Shown here: positions 44,670 through 58,689 of the stretch, piece after piece
Position numbering within the stretch: position 1 is the stretch's first letter
How the letters are laid out: the number at the start of each line of letters is the position of its first letter
NCBI RefSeq assembly: GCF_035593265.1
Contig: NZ_CP141614.1
Span: 1 to 64,000 of the forward strand
From: Limnochorda sp. LNt
Lineage (GTDB): Bacteria > Bacillota > Limnochordia > Limnochordales > Geochordaceae
Direction of reading: 5' to 3'
Length of the DNA stretch: 64,000 nt
Notes under the pieces: generated by a model
Seen by the model: only the letters and a program-made list of their open reading frames with translations
Databases searched by the model: none
Told to the model about the DNA's origin: nothing
Made by a program: the position numbers and the translations under genes

Positions 44670-44804
44670 AGGCGTCGACCTCCCGCGGCACCGGATGCGA
44701 CCCGATCGGACCCGTGCCGACGGGACCTTCGTGCTCGTGCTCGTGGGATCCTTCACAACCCCGCCCCGCGCCACCCCCTGTCCGAGGCAGCGTGCGCCGG
44801 TGCG

Positions 44805-46112
44805 TCAAGGATAGAGCCGGTAGAGCATCCGGGGGAAGGGGATGGCCTCCCGCACGTGGGCCAGCCCGCAGATCCAGGCCAGCACACGCTCGATGCCCAT
44901 CCCAAAGCCGGCGTGGGGCACCGAGCCGTACCGCCGCAGGTCCACGTACCACTCGTAGGCCTCGCGGGGCAGGCGTTGCTCTTCCATCCGCCGGAGCAGC
45001 AGGTCGAGGTCGTCGATGCGCTGGCCGCCCCCGATGATCTCGCCGTAGCCCTCGGGCGCCAGCAGGTCGACCCCCAGCACCACCTCGGGGCGCGCGGGGT
45101 CGGGCTTCATGTAGAAGGCCTTGATGTGCGCCGGATAGTGGGTGACGAAGACGGGCCGGTCGAAGGCCCGAGCCAGGACCGTCTCCTCGTCGCCCCCGAA
45201 GTCCGCGCCCCACTCCACCGGTGCGCCCTCTCGCCGCAGGATCTCGATGGCCTGGTCGTACGTGATCCGGGCGAAGGGTGGTTTGACCCGCTCCAGCGGC
45301 GCCGTGTCGCGCTCGAGCAGGGCCAGCTCCGGGCGGTGGCGCTCCAGCACGCGCTCGACGACCCAGGTCACCAGCTCCTCCGCCAGGCGCACGATGTCGT
45401 CCAGCTCCGCGTACGCCACCTCCGGCTCGACCATCCAGAATTCCATCAGGTGCCGGCGTGTCTTGGACCTCTCGGCGCGGAAGGTCGGGCCGAAGCAGTA
45501 GACCCGGCCGAAGGCCATCGCGGCCGCCTCCATGTAGAGCTGGCCGCTCTGGCTCAGGTAGGCGGGCGTGCCGAAGTAGTCGGTGCTGAAGAGAGCGGTG
45601 GTCCCCTCCACCGAGGCGGGCGTCAGGATGGGGGCGTCGACCAGCACGAAGCCCCGCGAGTCGAAGAAGTCGCGTACCGCCCCCACCAGGGTGCTGCGGA
45701 TGCGCAGGATGGCGTGCTGGCGTCGGCTGCGCAGCCACAGGTGCCGGTGGTCCATCAAGAAGTCGACGCCGTGCTCCTTGGGCGTGATGGGATACTCCCG
45801 CGCGACCTGCACCACCTCGAGCCCCGTCACGGCCAGCTCGTAGCCCCCCGGCGCCCGGGCATCGGCCCTGACCAGCCCCGCCACCTTGACGGAGGACTCC
45901 TGAGTGAGGGACGTGGCCGCCGCCCAGACGGACTCGGGGACGTCCCGCTGGGAGACCACCGACTGCAGGATGCCGGTGCCGTCCCTCACCAGCACGAAGA
46001 CCAGCCGTCCGCTCGAGCGGCTGTTGTAGACCCACCCCCAGACCTCCACCTCCTGGCCGACGTAGCGCCCGATCTCGTCGATGAAGACCCGGGGACCCTT
46101 GCCGTCCATCAC
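44805..46112 (-). CDS. asnS: Asparagine-tRNA ligase
   Basis: This 435-residue class IIb synthetase has an N-terminal OB-fold anticodon domain ([20 protein letters not shown]) and a catalytic core with [25 protein letters not shown] (motif 2, with the FWMVEPE typical of AsnRS) and motif 3 [16 protein letters not shown]. An AspRS of the non-discriminating type is the main alternative, but the WMVEPE stretch and length favour AsnRS. It starts 13 bases upstream-strand of the YlbF-family gene, suggesting an operon order rtcB-ylbF-asnS on the minus strand. Confidence 0.93.
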   Translation of the reverse strand: MMDGKGPRVFIDEIGRYVGQEVEVWGWVYNSRSSGRLVFVLVRDGTGILQSVVSQRDVPESVWAAATSLTQESSVKVAGLVRADARAPGGYELAVTGLEVVQVAREYPITPKEHGVDFLMDHRHLWLRSRRQHAILRIRSTLVGAVRDFFDSRGFVLVDAPILTPASVEGTTALFSTDYFGTPAYLSQSGQLYMEAAAMAFGRVYCFGPTFRAERSKTRRHLMEFWMVEPEVAYAELDDIVRLAEELVTWVVERVLERHRPELALLERDTAPLERVKPPFARITYDQAIEILRREGAPVEWGADFGGDEETVLARAFDRPVFVTHYPAHIKAFYMKPDPARPEVVLGVDLLAPEGYGEIIGGGQRIDDLDLLLRRMEEQRLPREAYEWYVDLRRYGSVPHAGFGMGIERVLAWICGLAHVREAIPFPRMLYRLYP

Positions 46113-46125
46113 GCGCCTCTTCCCC

Positions 46126-46629
46126 TCACGGTTGGCCGGGCACCCAGAGCTTGGGTCGCGCCAGCGTCACCCGCCCGCCCGGCTGGATGCCGCCTGGCCC
46201 CTCCGTCGCGCCCGTCTGGCCTGCTGACGGCGTGGCTGGCACGCCGCCCCCCTCCACCTCGTCGGGGAGGGCGGGCAGCTGCAGCGCCTCCTCGAGGGCG
46301 CCCACCACCGCTGCCATCAGGCCCGCGTAGGCCATCTCGGCCTGCAACAGGGCCCGCACGTATGGGTTGTAGGTCACCACCTCGGCCACCTTCTCCAGCT
46401 CCTCCAGCTCCTGGGGGCTGGGCGTCTCCCCCCGGCGGCTCTTCTCCGCCAGCTGCCGCTCCCGACGGCGCAGGTCCCGCAACATGATGCGGGCCGCCTC
46501 GTGCCGCCCGATCTCCTCCCTGGCCTGCCTCAGCTGCTCGACCTCGGGCAGGTTCGACAGAAGCCGCGCCAGGGTGTGGATGGCCTCGGATATTTCCCGG
46601 GGAATCCCGGCCTGCGCCGACTGGTCCAT
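46126..46629 (-). CDS. YlbF/YmcA-family protein
   Basis: This 167-residue protein has an N-terminal all-helical YlbF/YmcA domain ([27 protein letters not shown] ... [19 protein letters not shown]), followed by a Gly/Pro-rich tail of about 45 residues. In Bacillus subtilis YlbF, YmcA and YaaT form the RicAFT complex that tunes RNase Y and sporulation or competence; cysteine residues that bind Fe-S clusters there are not visible here. It lies between rtcB and asnS on the same strand. Confidence 0.88.
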   Translation of the reverse strand: MDQSAQAGIPREISEAIHTLARLLSNLPEVEQLRQAREEIGRHEAARIMLRDLRRRERQLAEKSRRGETPSPQELEELEKVAEVVTYNPYVRALLQAEMAYAGLMAAVVGALEEALQLPALPDEVEGGGVPATPSAGQTGATEGPGGIQPGGRVTLARPKLWVPGQP

Positions 46630-46659
46630 GGCACGCCGCCCCTCTCCGCGTGACCGACG

Positions 46660-48093
46660 TCAGTCGCCCTCGCCCTTGATGACGGCCAGCGGCCGCAACC
46701 TGGCCACCTTGCGGGTGAGGCCGATCTCCGCCAGGGTGTCGACCACCGCGTCGATGTCCTTGTAGGCGCCGGGAGCCTCGTCGGCGATGGCGCGCACGTC
46801 GGCCACGTTGTAGAGCACCTCGCCCAGGCTGGCCTGCAGCCTCTCCCGGCTGAACTGCCGGCGGGCCTCGGCTCGCGACAGCACGCGGCCCGCCCCGTGA
46901 TTGGCGGAGGTGAAGGTCTCCTCGATGCCGGGCAACCCGACCGCGACGTACGAGGCCGTGCCCATGCTGCCGGGCATCAGCACGGGATGCCCGGAGGCCA
47001 CGTAGCGGCGCGGGTTGACGGGGTGGCCGGCGGGCAGGGCCCGCGTGGCACCCTTGCGGTGCACCAGAAGCCGCCGGCCGAAGTGCTCCTCGAACTTGGC
47101 GATGTTGTGAGCCACGTCGTAGACCACTCGCATGCCCAGCGCCTCCCACGACTGGCCCAGCACCTCGGCGAAGGCCTCCCGGATGTCGTGGGTCATCAGC
47201 TGGCGATTGGCGAAGGCGAAGTTGATGGCGCAGTGCATGGCCCCCAGGTACCGCCGCCCCAGGGCCGAGTCGATGGGAGCGGCGGCCAGGCCCCGTGAAG
47301 GCAGCGCGATCCCGTGCCGGGAGGCCTCCTGGGCCATGGCTCCGGCGTAGTCGGCGCAGATCTGGTGGCCGAAGCCCCGGCTGCCCGAGTGCACCAGCAC
47401 CGTCAACTGCCCTTCGAAGAGGCCGAACCTCTCGGCCAGCCGGGCATCCAGCACCCGCTCCACGTAGCCGATCTCGATGAAGTGGTTGCCACCGCCCACG
47501 GTGGCCAGCTGGTCCGCGCGCTCGAGCGCCTCTCGGCTGACGGCGTCGGGGTCGGCCCCGGCGACCCGTCCGTACTGCTCGGTCGCCTCCACATCGTCCG
47601 GCGTGCCGTAACCCAGCTCCACCAAGCGCGCGCCGCCCCCCACCAGGATCTCGGGCAGGCGCGACGCCAGCTCCCGGTGACGGGAGCGCTTGCCGACCCC
47701 GGCTGGGATCCGCCGCTCCACCGCCTCCATCAGCTGGCGCAGGCGTTGACGGGATGCGTCGGAGCGGGCCAGGTCCGACCGGATCAGGCGCACGCCGCAG
47801 TTGATGTCGTAGCCGACGGCCCCCGCCGATACGACGCCCGTGCGAGCGTCGGTGGCCACCACCCCGCCGATGGGCAGGCCGAAGCCCTGGTGGATGTCGG
47901 GCATCCCCACGACCCGGTGTACGACGCCCGGCAGCGAGGCCGCGTCGGCCAGCTGCTGTAACGCCACGGGCTCGTCGAAGTCGCGGCGCAAGCTCTCGTT
48001 GAGATAGACGTAGGCGTCGACCCGCATGGCGCCCTGGCGGGCCAGGCGGTAGCGATTGGGTCCCGCGGGCTCCAGTGCGAGGCCCATGGTCAT
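46660..48093 (-). CDS. rtcB: RNA 3'-phosphate/2',3'-cyclic phosphate ligase RtcB
   Basis: This 477-residue RNA ligase joins 3'-phosphate or cyclic phosphate ends to 5'-OH ends with GTP. Visible metal and guanylate motifs: MPDIHQGFGLPIGG, YDINCGVRL (conserved metal Cys), VGGGNHFIEI, VLVHSGSRGFGHQ, MHCAINFAFANRQ, VYDVAHNIAK and the His nucleophile in FTSANHGAGRVLSR. Length is normal and all key residues are present. No archease is nearby. In bacteria it repairs stress-cleaved RNA. Confidence 0.95.
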   Translation of the reverse strand: MTMGLALEPAGPNRYRLARQGAMRVDAYVYLNESLRRDFDEPVALQQLADAASLPGVVHRVVGMPDIHQGFGLPIGGVVATDARTGVVSAGAVGYDINCGVRLIRSDLARSDASRQRLRQLMEAVERRIPAGVGKRSRHRELASRLPEILVGGGARLVELGYGTPDDVEATEQYGRVAGADPDAVSREALERADQLATVGGGNHFIEIGYVERVLDARLAERFGLFEGQLTVLVHSGSRGFGHQICADYAGAMAQEASRHGIALPSRGLAAAPIDSALGRRYLGAMHCAINFAFANRQLMTHDIREAFAEVLGQSWEALGMRVVYDVAHNIAKFEEHFGRRLLVHRKGATRALPAGHPVNPRRYVASGHPVLMPGSMGTASYVAVGLPGIEETFTSANHGAGRVLSRAEARRQFSRERLQASLGEVLYNVADVRAIADEAPGAYKDIDAVVDTLAEIGLTRKVARLRPLAVIKGEGD

Positions 48094-48136
48094 GGCTCAC
48101 CTCCGGGACCGCCTCGCGCGGCCCGGGCCGCGACGG

Positions 48137-50587
<2,451 letters not shown>

Positions 50588-50626
50588 TGAGCAAGCCTCC
50601 GTCCGGCGTGCGGTCGTGCCTGGGCG

Positions 50627-52630
<2,004 letters not shown>

Positions 52631-52957
52631 TCAGGCCCCCCGGCGCCGGCGCCGTCCAGCACGACGGCGGCCCCGGCCGACGACCACGGGCGACCCGTCG
52701 CCGTCCCGCTCGCCCGACCAGGGCATGCTGGCGCGGCGACGCAGCGTCATGGGAGAGATGGGGGAGACGTAGAGGCGACCGGGCGTCACCACCAGCGAGG
52801 TGCCGACCCCGTCCCCTACCCAGGTGACGGCGACGTGGTCACCCGACCCCAGGATCTTGTCGAGAGCGAGACCGCGCCGCTGCAGGGCCGCCAGATCCAC
52901 GATGGCGACCACGTCCCGAGCCCGGATCACCACGTCGTCTCCCAAGTGGACGTACAC
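52631..52957 (-). CDS. remB: RemB/YaaB-like protein (DUF370)
   Basis: This 108-residue protein's first 75 residues fit DUF370 (MYVHLGDDVVIRARDVVAIVDL ... SLVVTPGRLYVSPISPMTLRRR). The tail is Arg/Gly-rich, longer than usual and probably disordered. In Bacillus subtilis YaaB/RemB sits between recF and gyrB, exactly as here, and its relative RemA regulates biofilm matrix genes by binding DNA. The position strengthens the call. Confidence 0.9.
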   Translation of the reverse strand: MYVHLGDDVVIRARDVVAIVDLAALQRRGLALDKILGSGDHVAVTWVGDGVGTSLVVTPGRLYVSPISPMTLRRRASMPWSGERDGDGSPVVVGRGRRRAGRRRRRGA

Positions 52958-53005
52958 GCCGCACTCGCCTCCGTCGAAGACCTCTTGGAGCCGGCCGGCC
53001 GCCCA

Positions 53006-54151
53006 TCAGCGGCCCGGAACAAGTTCCAGCCGACCGGCCGAAACCCTCCATGTCCTGCCCGGAGCGCCGGGAGAGGGGCCCGCGCCCTCCAGCAGCGACG
53101 CCTCGGTAGCCGTGATGAAGGTCTGCGCCTCGGCGGGCAGGACGGTCAGGAGCCGACGCCGGCGCAGCTCGTCGAGCTCCGAGGTGACGTCGTCCAGCAG
53201 CAACACCGGCGCCTCCCCCAGCCGGGCCCGCATCCACTCCCACGCCGCCACGAACAGCGCCACCGCCGCCATCCGCTGCTGCCCTCGGGAGCCGTAGTGA
53301 CGCAGATCGGTCTCGCCCGCGCGCACCACGAGGTCGTCCCGGTGGGGCCCCGCCAGCGTCACGCCCCGGGCCCGCTCCGCGACCCGTAGCGCCTGGAGCC
53401 GTCGCAGCAGCCCCTCCCGGACGGCCTCCGCGTCGGGTGACCCCGAGGGTCCGATGTCGTAGCGTGCCTGGTAGGCCACCTCCAGGGGGGCACCGTCGCC
53501 CGCCATGCGCTGGTAGACGAGGGAGGCGACGGGCGCCAGATCGCGTAGCAGCCCCAGGCGGCCCACCACCAGCTCCGCCCCGCTCTGCGCAAGCTCCTCG
53601 TCCCATATCGCCAGCAGGGCCGCCGACGCCGAGGCCCCTTTGACGGCCGCGCGCAAGAGCCCGTTTCGCTGGCGCAGCACCTGGACGTAGCGCAACAGGC
53701 CCGCCCGGTAGAGGGGATCGGCCTGCGCCAGGATCAGATCGATGAAGCGCCGGCGATGGGCCGGGCCGCCCCGTACCACGTCCACCTCGTCGGGCGAGAA
53801 CCACAGCGCTGCCAGCGTGCCGAGCACGTCGGCATGGCGCGTGATGGCCTTGCCGTTGATGCGAAAAAGCCGGCCGCCCGGCCGCAAGTCGAGGCGCAGA
53901 TCGCGCTCGGCTCCCGTGGCGTCCAAGGAGAGCCGCGCCTCCACCACGGCCTGGGGGTGGCCGAACCGGATCATGGCCCGGGGGTCGCTGGCTCGAGGGG
54001 AGCGGGCACCTCCAAGCACCCAGATGGCCTCGAGGAGGTTGGTCTTGCCCTGCGCGTTGGGGCCGACGACGAGGTTGAGACGGGGGTGCGGCTCGAGCTC
54101 CACGGACTCGTAGTTGCGAAACTGCGCCACCCGCAGCGAGACGATCCTCAC
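53006..54151 (-). CDS. recF: DNA recombination/repair protein RecF
   Basis: This 381-residue SMC-like ATPase has Walker A in VVGPNAQGKTNLLEAI, an ABC-type signature region HYGSRGQQRMAAVALFVA and Walker B VLLLDDVTSELD. It loads RecA at gaps with RecO and RecR. Three bases after the S4-domain gene and 48 before remB, in the usual Bacillota order. Confidence 0.96.
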   Translation of the reverse strand: MRIVSLRVAQFRNYESVELEPHPRLNLVVGPNAQGKTNLLEAIWVLGGARSPRASDPRAMIRFGHPQAVVEARLSLDATGAERDLRLDLRPGGRLFRINGKAITRHADVLGTLAALWFSPDEVDVVRGGPAHRRRFIDLILAQADPLYRAGLLRYVQVLRQRNGLLRAAVKGASASAALLAIWDEELAQSGAELVVGRLGLLRDLAPVASLVYQRMAGDGAPLEVAYQARYDIGPSGSPDAEAVREGLLRRLQALRVAERARGVTLAGPHRDDLVVRAGETDLRHYGSRGQQRMAAVALFVAAWEWMRARLGEAPVLLLDDVTSELDELRRRRLLTVLPAEAQTFITATEASLLEGAGPSPGAPGRTWRVSAGRLELVPGR

Positions 54152-54154
54152 GGC

Positions 54155-54382
54155 TCAGCCCAGCCGCGCGATGACGACGAACTGCCCTCGGCCCACCACT
54201 TCCACCTCGTCACCCGGGTAGAGCTTTCGCGAGCGCCGCAACTCCCTCAGGCCGTTGACCTTGACCAGGCCGCGCGCCACCAGCGTCTTGGCCTCTCCGC
54301 CCGTGCGAGCGGCCCCGCTCAGCTTGAGGAACTGCTGCAGCTCGATGGGCTCGACCCGGATGCTGACAGGGACGGCTGCCAC
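54155..54382 (-). CDS. yaaA: S4-domain RNA-binding protein YaaA
   Basis: This 75-residue protein is almost entirely an S4 domain (IELQQFLKLSGAARTGGEAKTLVARG, VKVNGLRELRRSRKLYPGDEV). The gene between dnaN and recF encodes this family throughout Bacillota; a ribosome-assembly or RNA-binding role has been proposed. It shares the dnaN-recF transcript. Confidence 0.93.
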   Translation of the reverse strand: MAAVPVSIRVEPIELQQFLKLSGAARTGGEAKTLVARGLVKVNGLRELRRSRKLYPGDEVEVVGRGQFVVIARLG

Positions 54383-54409
54383 GCGACCTTCGCCTCCCCG
54401 GGACGCCGG

Positions 54410-55540
54410 TTAGCCCGTGCGCCACGGCATCACTATATAGCGGTATCCAGGATCGCCGGCGATCCGGAAGGTGCCCTGGCGGGCAGGATCGCCCAGCTCC
54501 AGCTCTACCTCCTCCTCGTCGAAGGCCTTGAGAAACTCTTCCAGGAAGCGGGCCTGGTAGGCGACGGTGAAACCCGGCCCCTCGGCGTACGCCTCGACCC
54601 TCTCCTCTCCCTCGCCGGAGTCGGCCACAGCGCTGCGCAAGAGCACCTGGCCCTCCTCCACGGAGATCTGGACGACCGCGGGCCCACGGCGGCTCAAGAG
54701 GGCGACCCGCTGCACCGCATCGAGCAAGGAGGGCCGCCGGAACCGCACCCGGCTCGGGAGGTCGTCCAGGAAGACCTGCCGGTACGGCGGGAAGTTGCCC
54801 TCGATGAGGCGGGTGGTGAGGCGAGCGGTGGTCACCTCGAGCTCCGCCAGACGCTCGCCCAGGGAGAGGCTCACCGCGATGTCGGGATCCACCGAGGCGC
54901 ACATCCGCCGCATCTCCTCCAGCGCACGGGCCGGCAAGATGGCACGAGGGGAGAAAAGCCCCGCGTTGCCGAAGGGCGTGAGCCCGGCGATGGGGATCTC
55001 GCGGTAGGCGAGCCGTGAGCTGTCGGTGGCCACCAGCCGCAGGAGCCCCTCTTCGCTCTCGAGCAAGACGCCACTCAGCACGGGGCGCTGGTCCGAGACC
55101 GCGCTGGCGAAGCGACACTGCGTGATGGCACGTGCCAGGTCGCCTGCCGGCAGTTGCACCCGCCAACCATCGGCCAGCTGCGGTAGCTCCGGAAACTCGT
55201 CGGCCGCCATCGAGACCAGGGAGAATCGCGAGCCCCCGGCTCTCACCTCGAACACCTGGCCGTCGGCGCCCGACCGCAGGCCCACGTCCTGCCCCTGCAG
55301 CCGCCGCACCAGGGCCGAGAAGAGCCGGGCATCCACGACCCTCTCCCCCGGCTCCTCGACGAGGGCCTCCACGCCTGCCGAGACGGACATCTCCAGGTCG
55401 GTGGCGGCCAGCTCCAGGCGCCCGCCGGCGGCGTGGAGCCGGACGCCCCCCAGCACGGGCAGGTTCTCGCCGGTGGCGGCTGCCCGCTCGGCCAGGGCCA
55501 GGGCCGTGGCGAGGCGCTCACGAGCACATGTGACGATCAT
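54410..55540 (-). CDS. dnaN: DNA polymerase III beta sliding clamp
   Basis: This 376-residue protein has three repeated clamp domains. Marks include MIVTCARERLATALALAERAAATGENLPVLGGV, SGVLLESEEGLLRLVATDSSRLAY and the C-terminal GDPGYRYIVMPWR (with YxxMPxR clamp end). The ring tethers DNA polymerase and many partner proteins. It starts 321 bases after dnaA, a spacing that fits an origin segment in between. Confidence 0.97.
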   Translation of the reverse strand: MIVTCARERLATALALAERAAATGENLPVLGGVRLHAAGGRLELAATDLEMSVSAGVEALVEEPGERVVDARLFSALVRRLQGQDVGLRSGADGQVFEVRAGGSRFSLVSMAADEFPELPQLADGWRVQLPAGDLARAITQCRFASAVSDQRPVLSGVLLESEEGLLRLVATDSSRLAYREIPIAGLTPFGNAGLFSPRAILPARALEEMRRMCASVDPDIAVSLSLGERLAELEVTTARLTTRLIEGNFPPYRQVFLDDLPSRVRFRRPSLLDAVQRVALLSRRGPAVVQISVEEGQVLLRSAVADSGEGEERVEAYAEGPGFTVAYQARFLEEFLKAFDEEEVELELGDPARQGTFRIAGDPGYRYIVMPWRTG

Positions 55541-55861
55541 GGGCGGGATGGCTCCTCTCCGGTCGATCTGCTGAAGACGACGATCTGGTCCGACCTATCG
55601 GACCAAGGACCCCATGGCCAAGACAGTAGAGGTCCCAGTAAGGCCTGTGCAAAGAGTGGACAACGGCGGGCGTCCCGGTGCGACGCTCCTCGGCGGGGTC
55701 GGGAGCTGTGGAAGGACCGCTCGGCGCCACGTGGAGAGGGTGGGGACGGCGCGGCGGCGCGTCTCGAGACCGTCCGTGGCTGTGGGCAACGGGGGCGATC
55801 TGTCCACAGGATTTCGATGGTCGGTCACATCCTATCCACGCGATTCGCACCACGGTCTCGA
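55541..55861. other. dnaA-dnaN intergenic region, candidate part of oriC
   Basis: This 321-base stretch has several degenerate DnaA-box-like 9-mers: CTGTCCACA (55800-55808), CTATCCACG (55832-55840), and on the other strand TGTGGGCAA (55781-55789) and AGTGGACAA (about 55656). All have two mismatches to TTATCCACA. A relatively AT-richer patch lies around 55800-55850. It may be one arm of a bipartite origin. Confidence 0.6.
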
Positions 55862-57232
55862 TCAAGGGCGCGTGAGCCGCTGACGCAGGTGGCGCAGCAG
55901 ATCGGCGATGGCTGGGTCGCGGCGGGCCAGGCTCTGCACCTTGTCCACCGCGTGCAGCACCGTCGAGTGGTCGCGCCCGCCGAACTGCTCGCCGATGTGC
56001 GGGAGCGAGGCCTGGGTCAGTTCCCGGCAGAGGAACATGGCGATCTGGCGAGCCAGGGCCAGCTCCCGGGCCCGGCTCTTGCCCTTGAGCTGGGCGGGGG
56101 TGAGGCCGAAGTGCTCGCTGACGACGCTCTGGATGCGGTCGATGGTGACCGCACGGTGCTGCGACTCGGCCAGGTCCCGCAGCGCCTCGATGGCCAGGTC
56201 GAGGGTCGGGGGCGTGCCCGCCAGCCTCGAGGCCGTGGCCACCTTGCGCAGGGCCCCCTCGAGCACCCGGATGTTGGAGCGGATCACCTCGGCGACGTAG
56301 CGCAGCACGTCGTCGGGCATCTCGAGCCCGTCCGCCTCGCAGCGCTTGCGCAGGATGGCCAGGCGCGTCTCGAAGTCGGGCGGCTGGATGTCGGCCAGCA
56401 GGCCCCAGGCGAAGCGCGAGCGCAGGCGCTCCTCCAGCTTGGGGATCTCCGACGGGGGCCGGTCGCTGGAGAGGACGATCTGGCGACCCGCCTCGTAAAG
56501 CGTGTTGAAGGTGTGGAAGAACTCCTCCTGCGTGCTCTCCTTGCCGGCGGCGAAGTGGACGTCGTCGAGGAGCAGCACGTCCAGCGATCGGTAGCGATTG
56601 CGAAACTCGGGCATGCTGCGGCGCTGCAGCGAGTCGACCAGGTCGTTGGTGAAGGCCTCGGTGGTGACGTACAGCACCTTCATCCTGGGGCGGGTGCGCG
56701 CCAGCTCGTGGGCCACGGCCTGCATGAGGTGCGTCTTGCCCAATCCCACCCCGCCGTAGAGGAAGAGGGGATTGTAGGGGCCACCCGGGTTGGAGACCAC
56801 CCCCAGGCAGGCCGAGTAGGCGAAGCGATTGCCGTTGCCGACGACGAAGCTGTCGAAGGTGTAGCGAGGGTTGAGACCGATGGCGGCCGGGAGGGCCTCC
56901 TCGTCGGCCGGTCGCACCCCGTCGCGGGAGGCCGATGGGGGATCGATGGGCACGCCCCCGACCGACGGCGCGGGGGGCACCTCGCCAGGGGTGACCAGCT
57001 GCACCGAGCAGGGCCGGCCCGTCAGGGAGGAGAGGATCGCATCCAGGGCGCTGCCGTAGCGGGAGCGGACCCAGTCACGGGTGAACGGATCCGGCACCTC
57101 CACCAGCAGGCGGGGGCCGTCCATTGCGAGGGGCCGGGCCCCCTTGAGCCACGCGTCGAAGCCAGGGCTCACCCCCTCACGTTCGACGACGATCGAGACC
57201 GTGGTATGCCATAGGTCAGACAATGAGCCCAT
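55862..57232 (-). CDS. dnaA: Chromosomal replication initiator DnaA
   Basis: This 456-residue AAA+ protein has an N-terminal domain I (LSDLWHTTVSIVVEREGV), a variable linker, Walker A GGVGLGKTHLMQA, Walker B DVLLLDDVHF, sensor motifs and the domain IV DNA-binding helix-turn-helix with GGRDHSTVLHAV. ATG 57230-57232 has GGAGGG 6 bases upstream. Together with neighbouring boxes and the dnaN-gyrA and rpmH-parB arms, it marks the replication origin. Confidence 0.98.
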   Translation of the reverse strand: MGSLSDLWHTTVSIVVEREGVSPGFDAWLKGARPLAMDGPRLLVEVPDPFTRDWVRSRYGSALDAILSSLTGRPCSVQLVTPGEVPPAPSVGGVPIDPPSASRDGVRPADEEALPAAIGLNPRYTFDSFVVGNGNRFAYSACLGVVSNPGGPYNPLFLYGGVGLGKTHLMQAVAHELARTRPRMKVLYVTTEAFTNDLVDSLQRRSMPEFRNRYRSLDVLLLDDVHFAAGKESTQEEFFHTFNTLYEAGRQIVLSSDRPPSEIPKLEERLRSRFAWGLLADIQPPDFETRLAILRKRCEADGLEMPDDVLRYVAEVIRSNIRVLEGALRKVATASRLAGTPPTLDLAIEALRDLAESQHRAVTIDRIQSVVSEHFGLTPAQLKGKSRARELALARQIAMFLCRELTQASLPHIGEQFGGRDHSTVLHAVDKVQSLARRDPAIADLLRHLRQRLTRP

Positions 57233-57327
57233 CTTCTGCCCTCCAGGTCATTGGCCGTCGGCCCTCCGGGCCGACGCGGCCAGGCCTCTGACCGGGCCAG
57301 GCACGCCCCCGCGATGGTGATGCGCGC

Positions 57328-58230
57328 TCAGGCCAGCGAGTGGGGCGAAAGTCCGCCCGCCCGCTGGCTCAGCAACTGCTCGACAGCCGCCGCGCCCTCG
57401 GCAGTGAGCCGGCGCTTGCCGGACCCGTTGGGTGCGACCAGCCCCAGCCCCTCCAGGACCACCAGCTCGCGGAAGGCGGTGGTCAAGCTCATCCGGAGGT
57501 GCTGGGAGGCGGCGCTGGGCCCTATCTCTCCCAGGTCGGCAGCGAGGAGGAGCAACCGCCGCTGACGGGCCGTGAGAGCCTCGACGCCACGACGAGAAGG
57601 GGCGGTCGGGACGCAGGCCGGCGCCGCCGCCACGGAAGCCGCGGCCGAAGGGGCCGCCCTTCGCGGCGAGAGGGTGACGACGGTACCGCCGGCCAGGTTG
57701 TCGTCGATGCGCAGCTCCCCGCCGACGCGCTCCATCAACGCGGTCGCGATGGTGAGGCCGGAGCCCACGCCACGGATGTACCGGCGCATCTGCGCCGTGG
57801 CGGTGGTGAAGCCCGGGAGCAGGGCCCGCTGCTTATCGGGGATGCCGGGGCCCTGATCGGAGACGGTCACCGAGCCGTCGGGCGCGATGGAGACCGTGGC
57901 CAGCTGGAAGTGAGCGTGGATCAGGTTTTCGACCACCGCGACCACGGCCTCGGCCGGAACGGGGCTGCCCACATCCCTGACCCATTGCGCGCTGCGCCGG
58001 CAGGCCTCGACCAATAGCGCGCCCGTCTCGGTCGCGCAGACATCGTAGACGGCCGGCAAGCCCCCCTCGGGTGGGTAGACGGCCAGCCGCACGCTGAGCG
58101 AGGCCGAGGAGTCGCTGGGCTGGAGCCGGGCGGCGGGGGTGAAGGAGACCAGGCGCGCGTCGTCCGCGGCGTCCCTTGCCTCCACCGATGGAAATCGGAT
58201 GAGCGAGTGCGAGCGCACGGATGTCTCCAT
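57328..58230 (-). CDS. GHKL ATPase / winged-helix protein beside dnaA
   Basis: This protein has 300 residues from ATG 58228-58230. The middle part (about 90-205) is an anti-sigma or histidine-kinase-type ATPase without a phosphorylatable His: N box [11 protein letters not shown]1 box [11 protein letters not shown]2 box [13 protein letters not shown]. An Ala/Pro linker leads to a C-terminal winged helix ([17 protein letters not shown] ... [13 protein letters not shown]). The N-terminal 80 residues are unrecognised. Between dnaA and rpmH, inside the apparent origin region and transcribed with dnaA direction. It may be an ATP-switched DNA-binding regulator. No family name comes to mind with confidence. 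Confidence 0.75.
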   Translation of the reverse strand: METSVRSHSLIRFPSVEARDAADDARLVSFTPAARLQPSDSSASLSVRLAVYPPEGGLPAVYDVCATETGALLVEACRRSAQWVRDVGSPVPAEAVVAVVENLIHAHFQLATVSIAPDGSVTVSDQGPGIPDKQRALLPGFTTATAQMRRYIRGVGSGLTIATALMERVGGELRIDDNLAGGTVVTLSPRRAAPSAAASVAAAPACVPTAPSRRGVEALTARQRRLLLLAADLGEIGPSAASQHLRMSLTTAFRELVVLEGLGLVAPNGSGKRRLTAEGAAAVEQLLSQRAGGLSPHSLA

Positions 58231-58645
58231 GTCGGCGTCCCGGCCTCTTCTAGGCGCCTCCTTCGGGGGCGGCGAAAAGCTGAGAAAAGGTCGACAGGGC
58301 ACGGCACGCGGCGGGCCAATATCCACAATATCCCCGGGTTATCCACAGCTCGTTTTCGCCCCAGCAAGCCTCGACGGGGCCGCGCGAGCAGGCCCGCGGG
58401 CGCGAGGAGAGAAGGTCGTCGGGCTCGCACACCCCGTGAAAAGTGAAGGTCCGCGCGGCTCTCACAACGACCGTCCCCCATCCCCCTGCCCGGTCGGCGG
58501 CGCTTTTCGCACAGGCTACCCACAGCTTGTCGACGGGAGAGTGCACAGGCAGAGCCGGCCGCTCGACCGGGCAATCGTGAGTCTAAGAGGGAGGGGGGAG
58601 GCCAGGCAAGGGGTCCCAAGAGCCGGGGCGGCGGACGGGCAGGCG
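58231..58645. other. Intergenic region upstream of rpmH with DnaA boxes, candidate oriC
   Basis: A perfect DnaA box TTATCCACA lies at 58339-58347, a near match ATATCCACA at 58319-58327 and CTACCCACA at 58516-58524, all in the same direction. A locally AT-richer segment (58319-58347) is unusual for this GC-rich sequence. With the dnaA-dnaN region this forms a two-part origin around dnaA and its neighbour gene. No parS-like 16-mer was found here by eye. Confidence 0.7.
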
Positions 58646-58675
58646 TTGACGTTCCGAAAAGCCCAGGGCTATAAT
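58646..58675 (+). promoter_or_regulatory. rpmH-rnpA promoter
   Basis: TTGACG (58646-58651), 18 bases, perfect TATAAT (58670-58675). Transcription would begin near 58682, before both rpmH and the TTG at 58690. Confidence 0.85.
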
Positions 58676-58689
58676 CGAACCTGCCGCTT

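Noticed and set aside
43180-46035. Long minus-strand frame across the DASS transporter and asnS in another frame
   Set aside because: The sequence is low-complexity Gly/Arg/Pro and out of frame with two genes that carry full family motifs.
58231-58645. parS site near the origin
   Set aside because: No sequence close to TGTTTCACGTGAAACA was seen here by eye. A full search of both strands across the window was not possible, so absence is not claimed.
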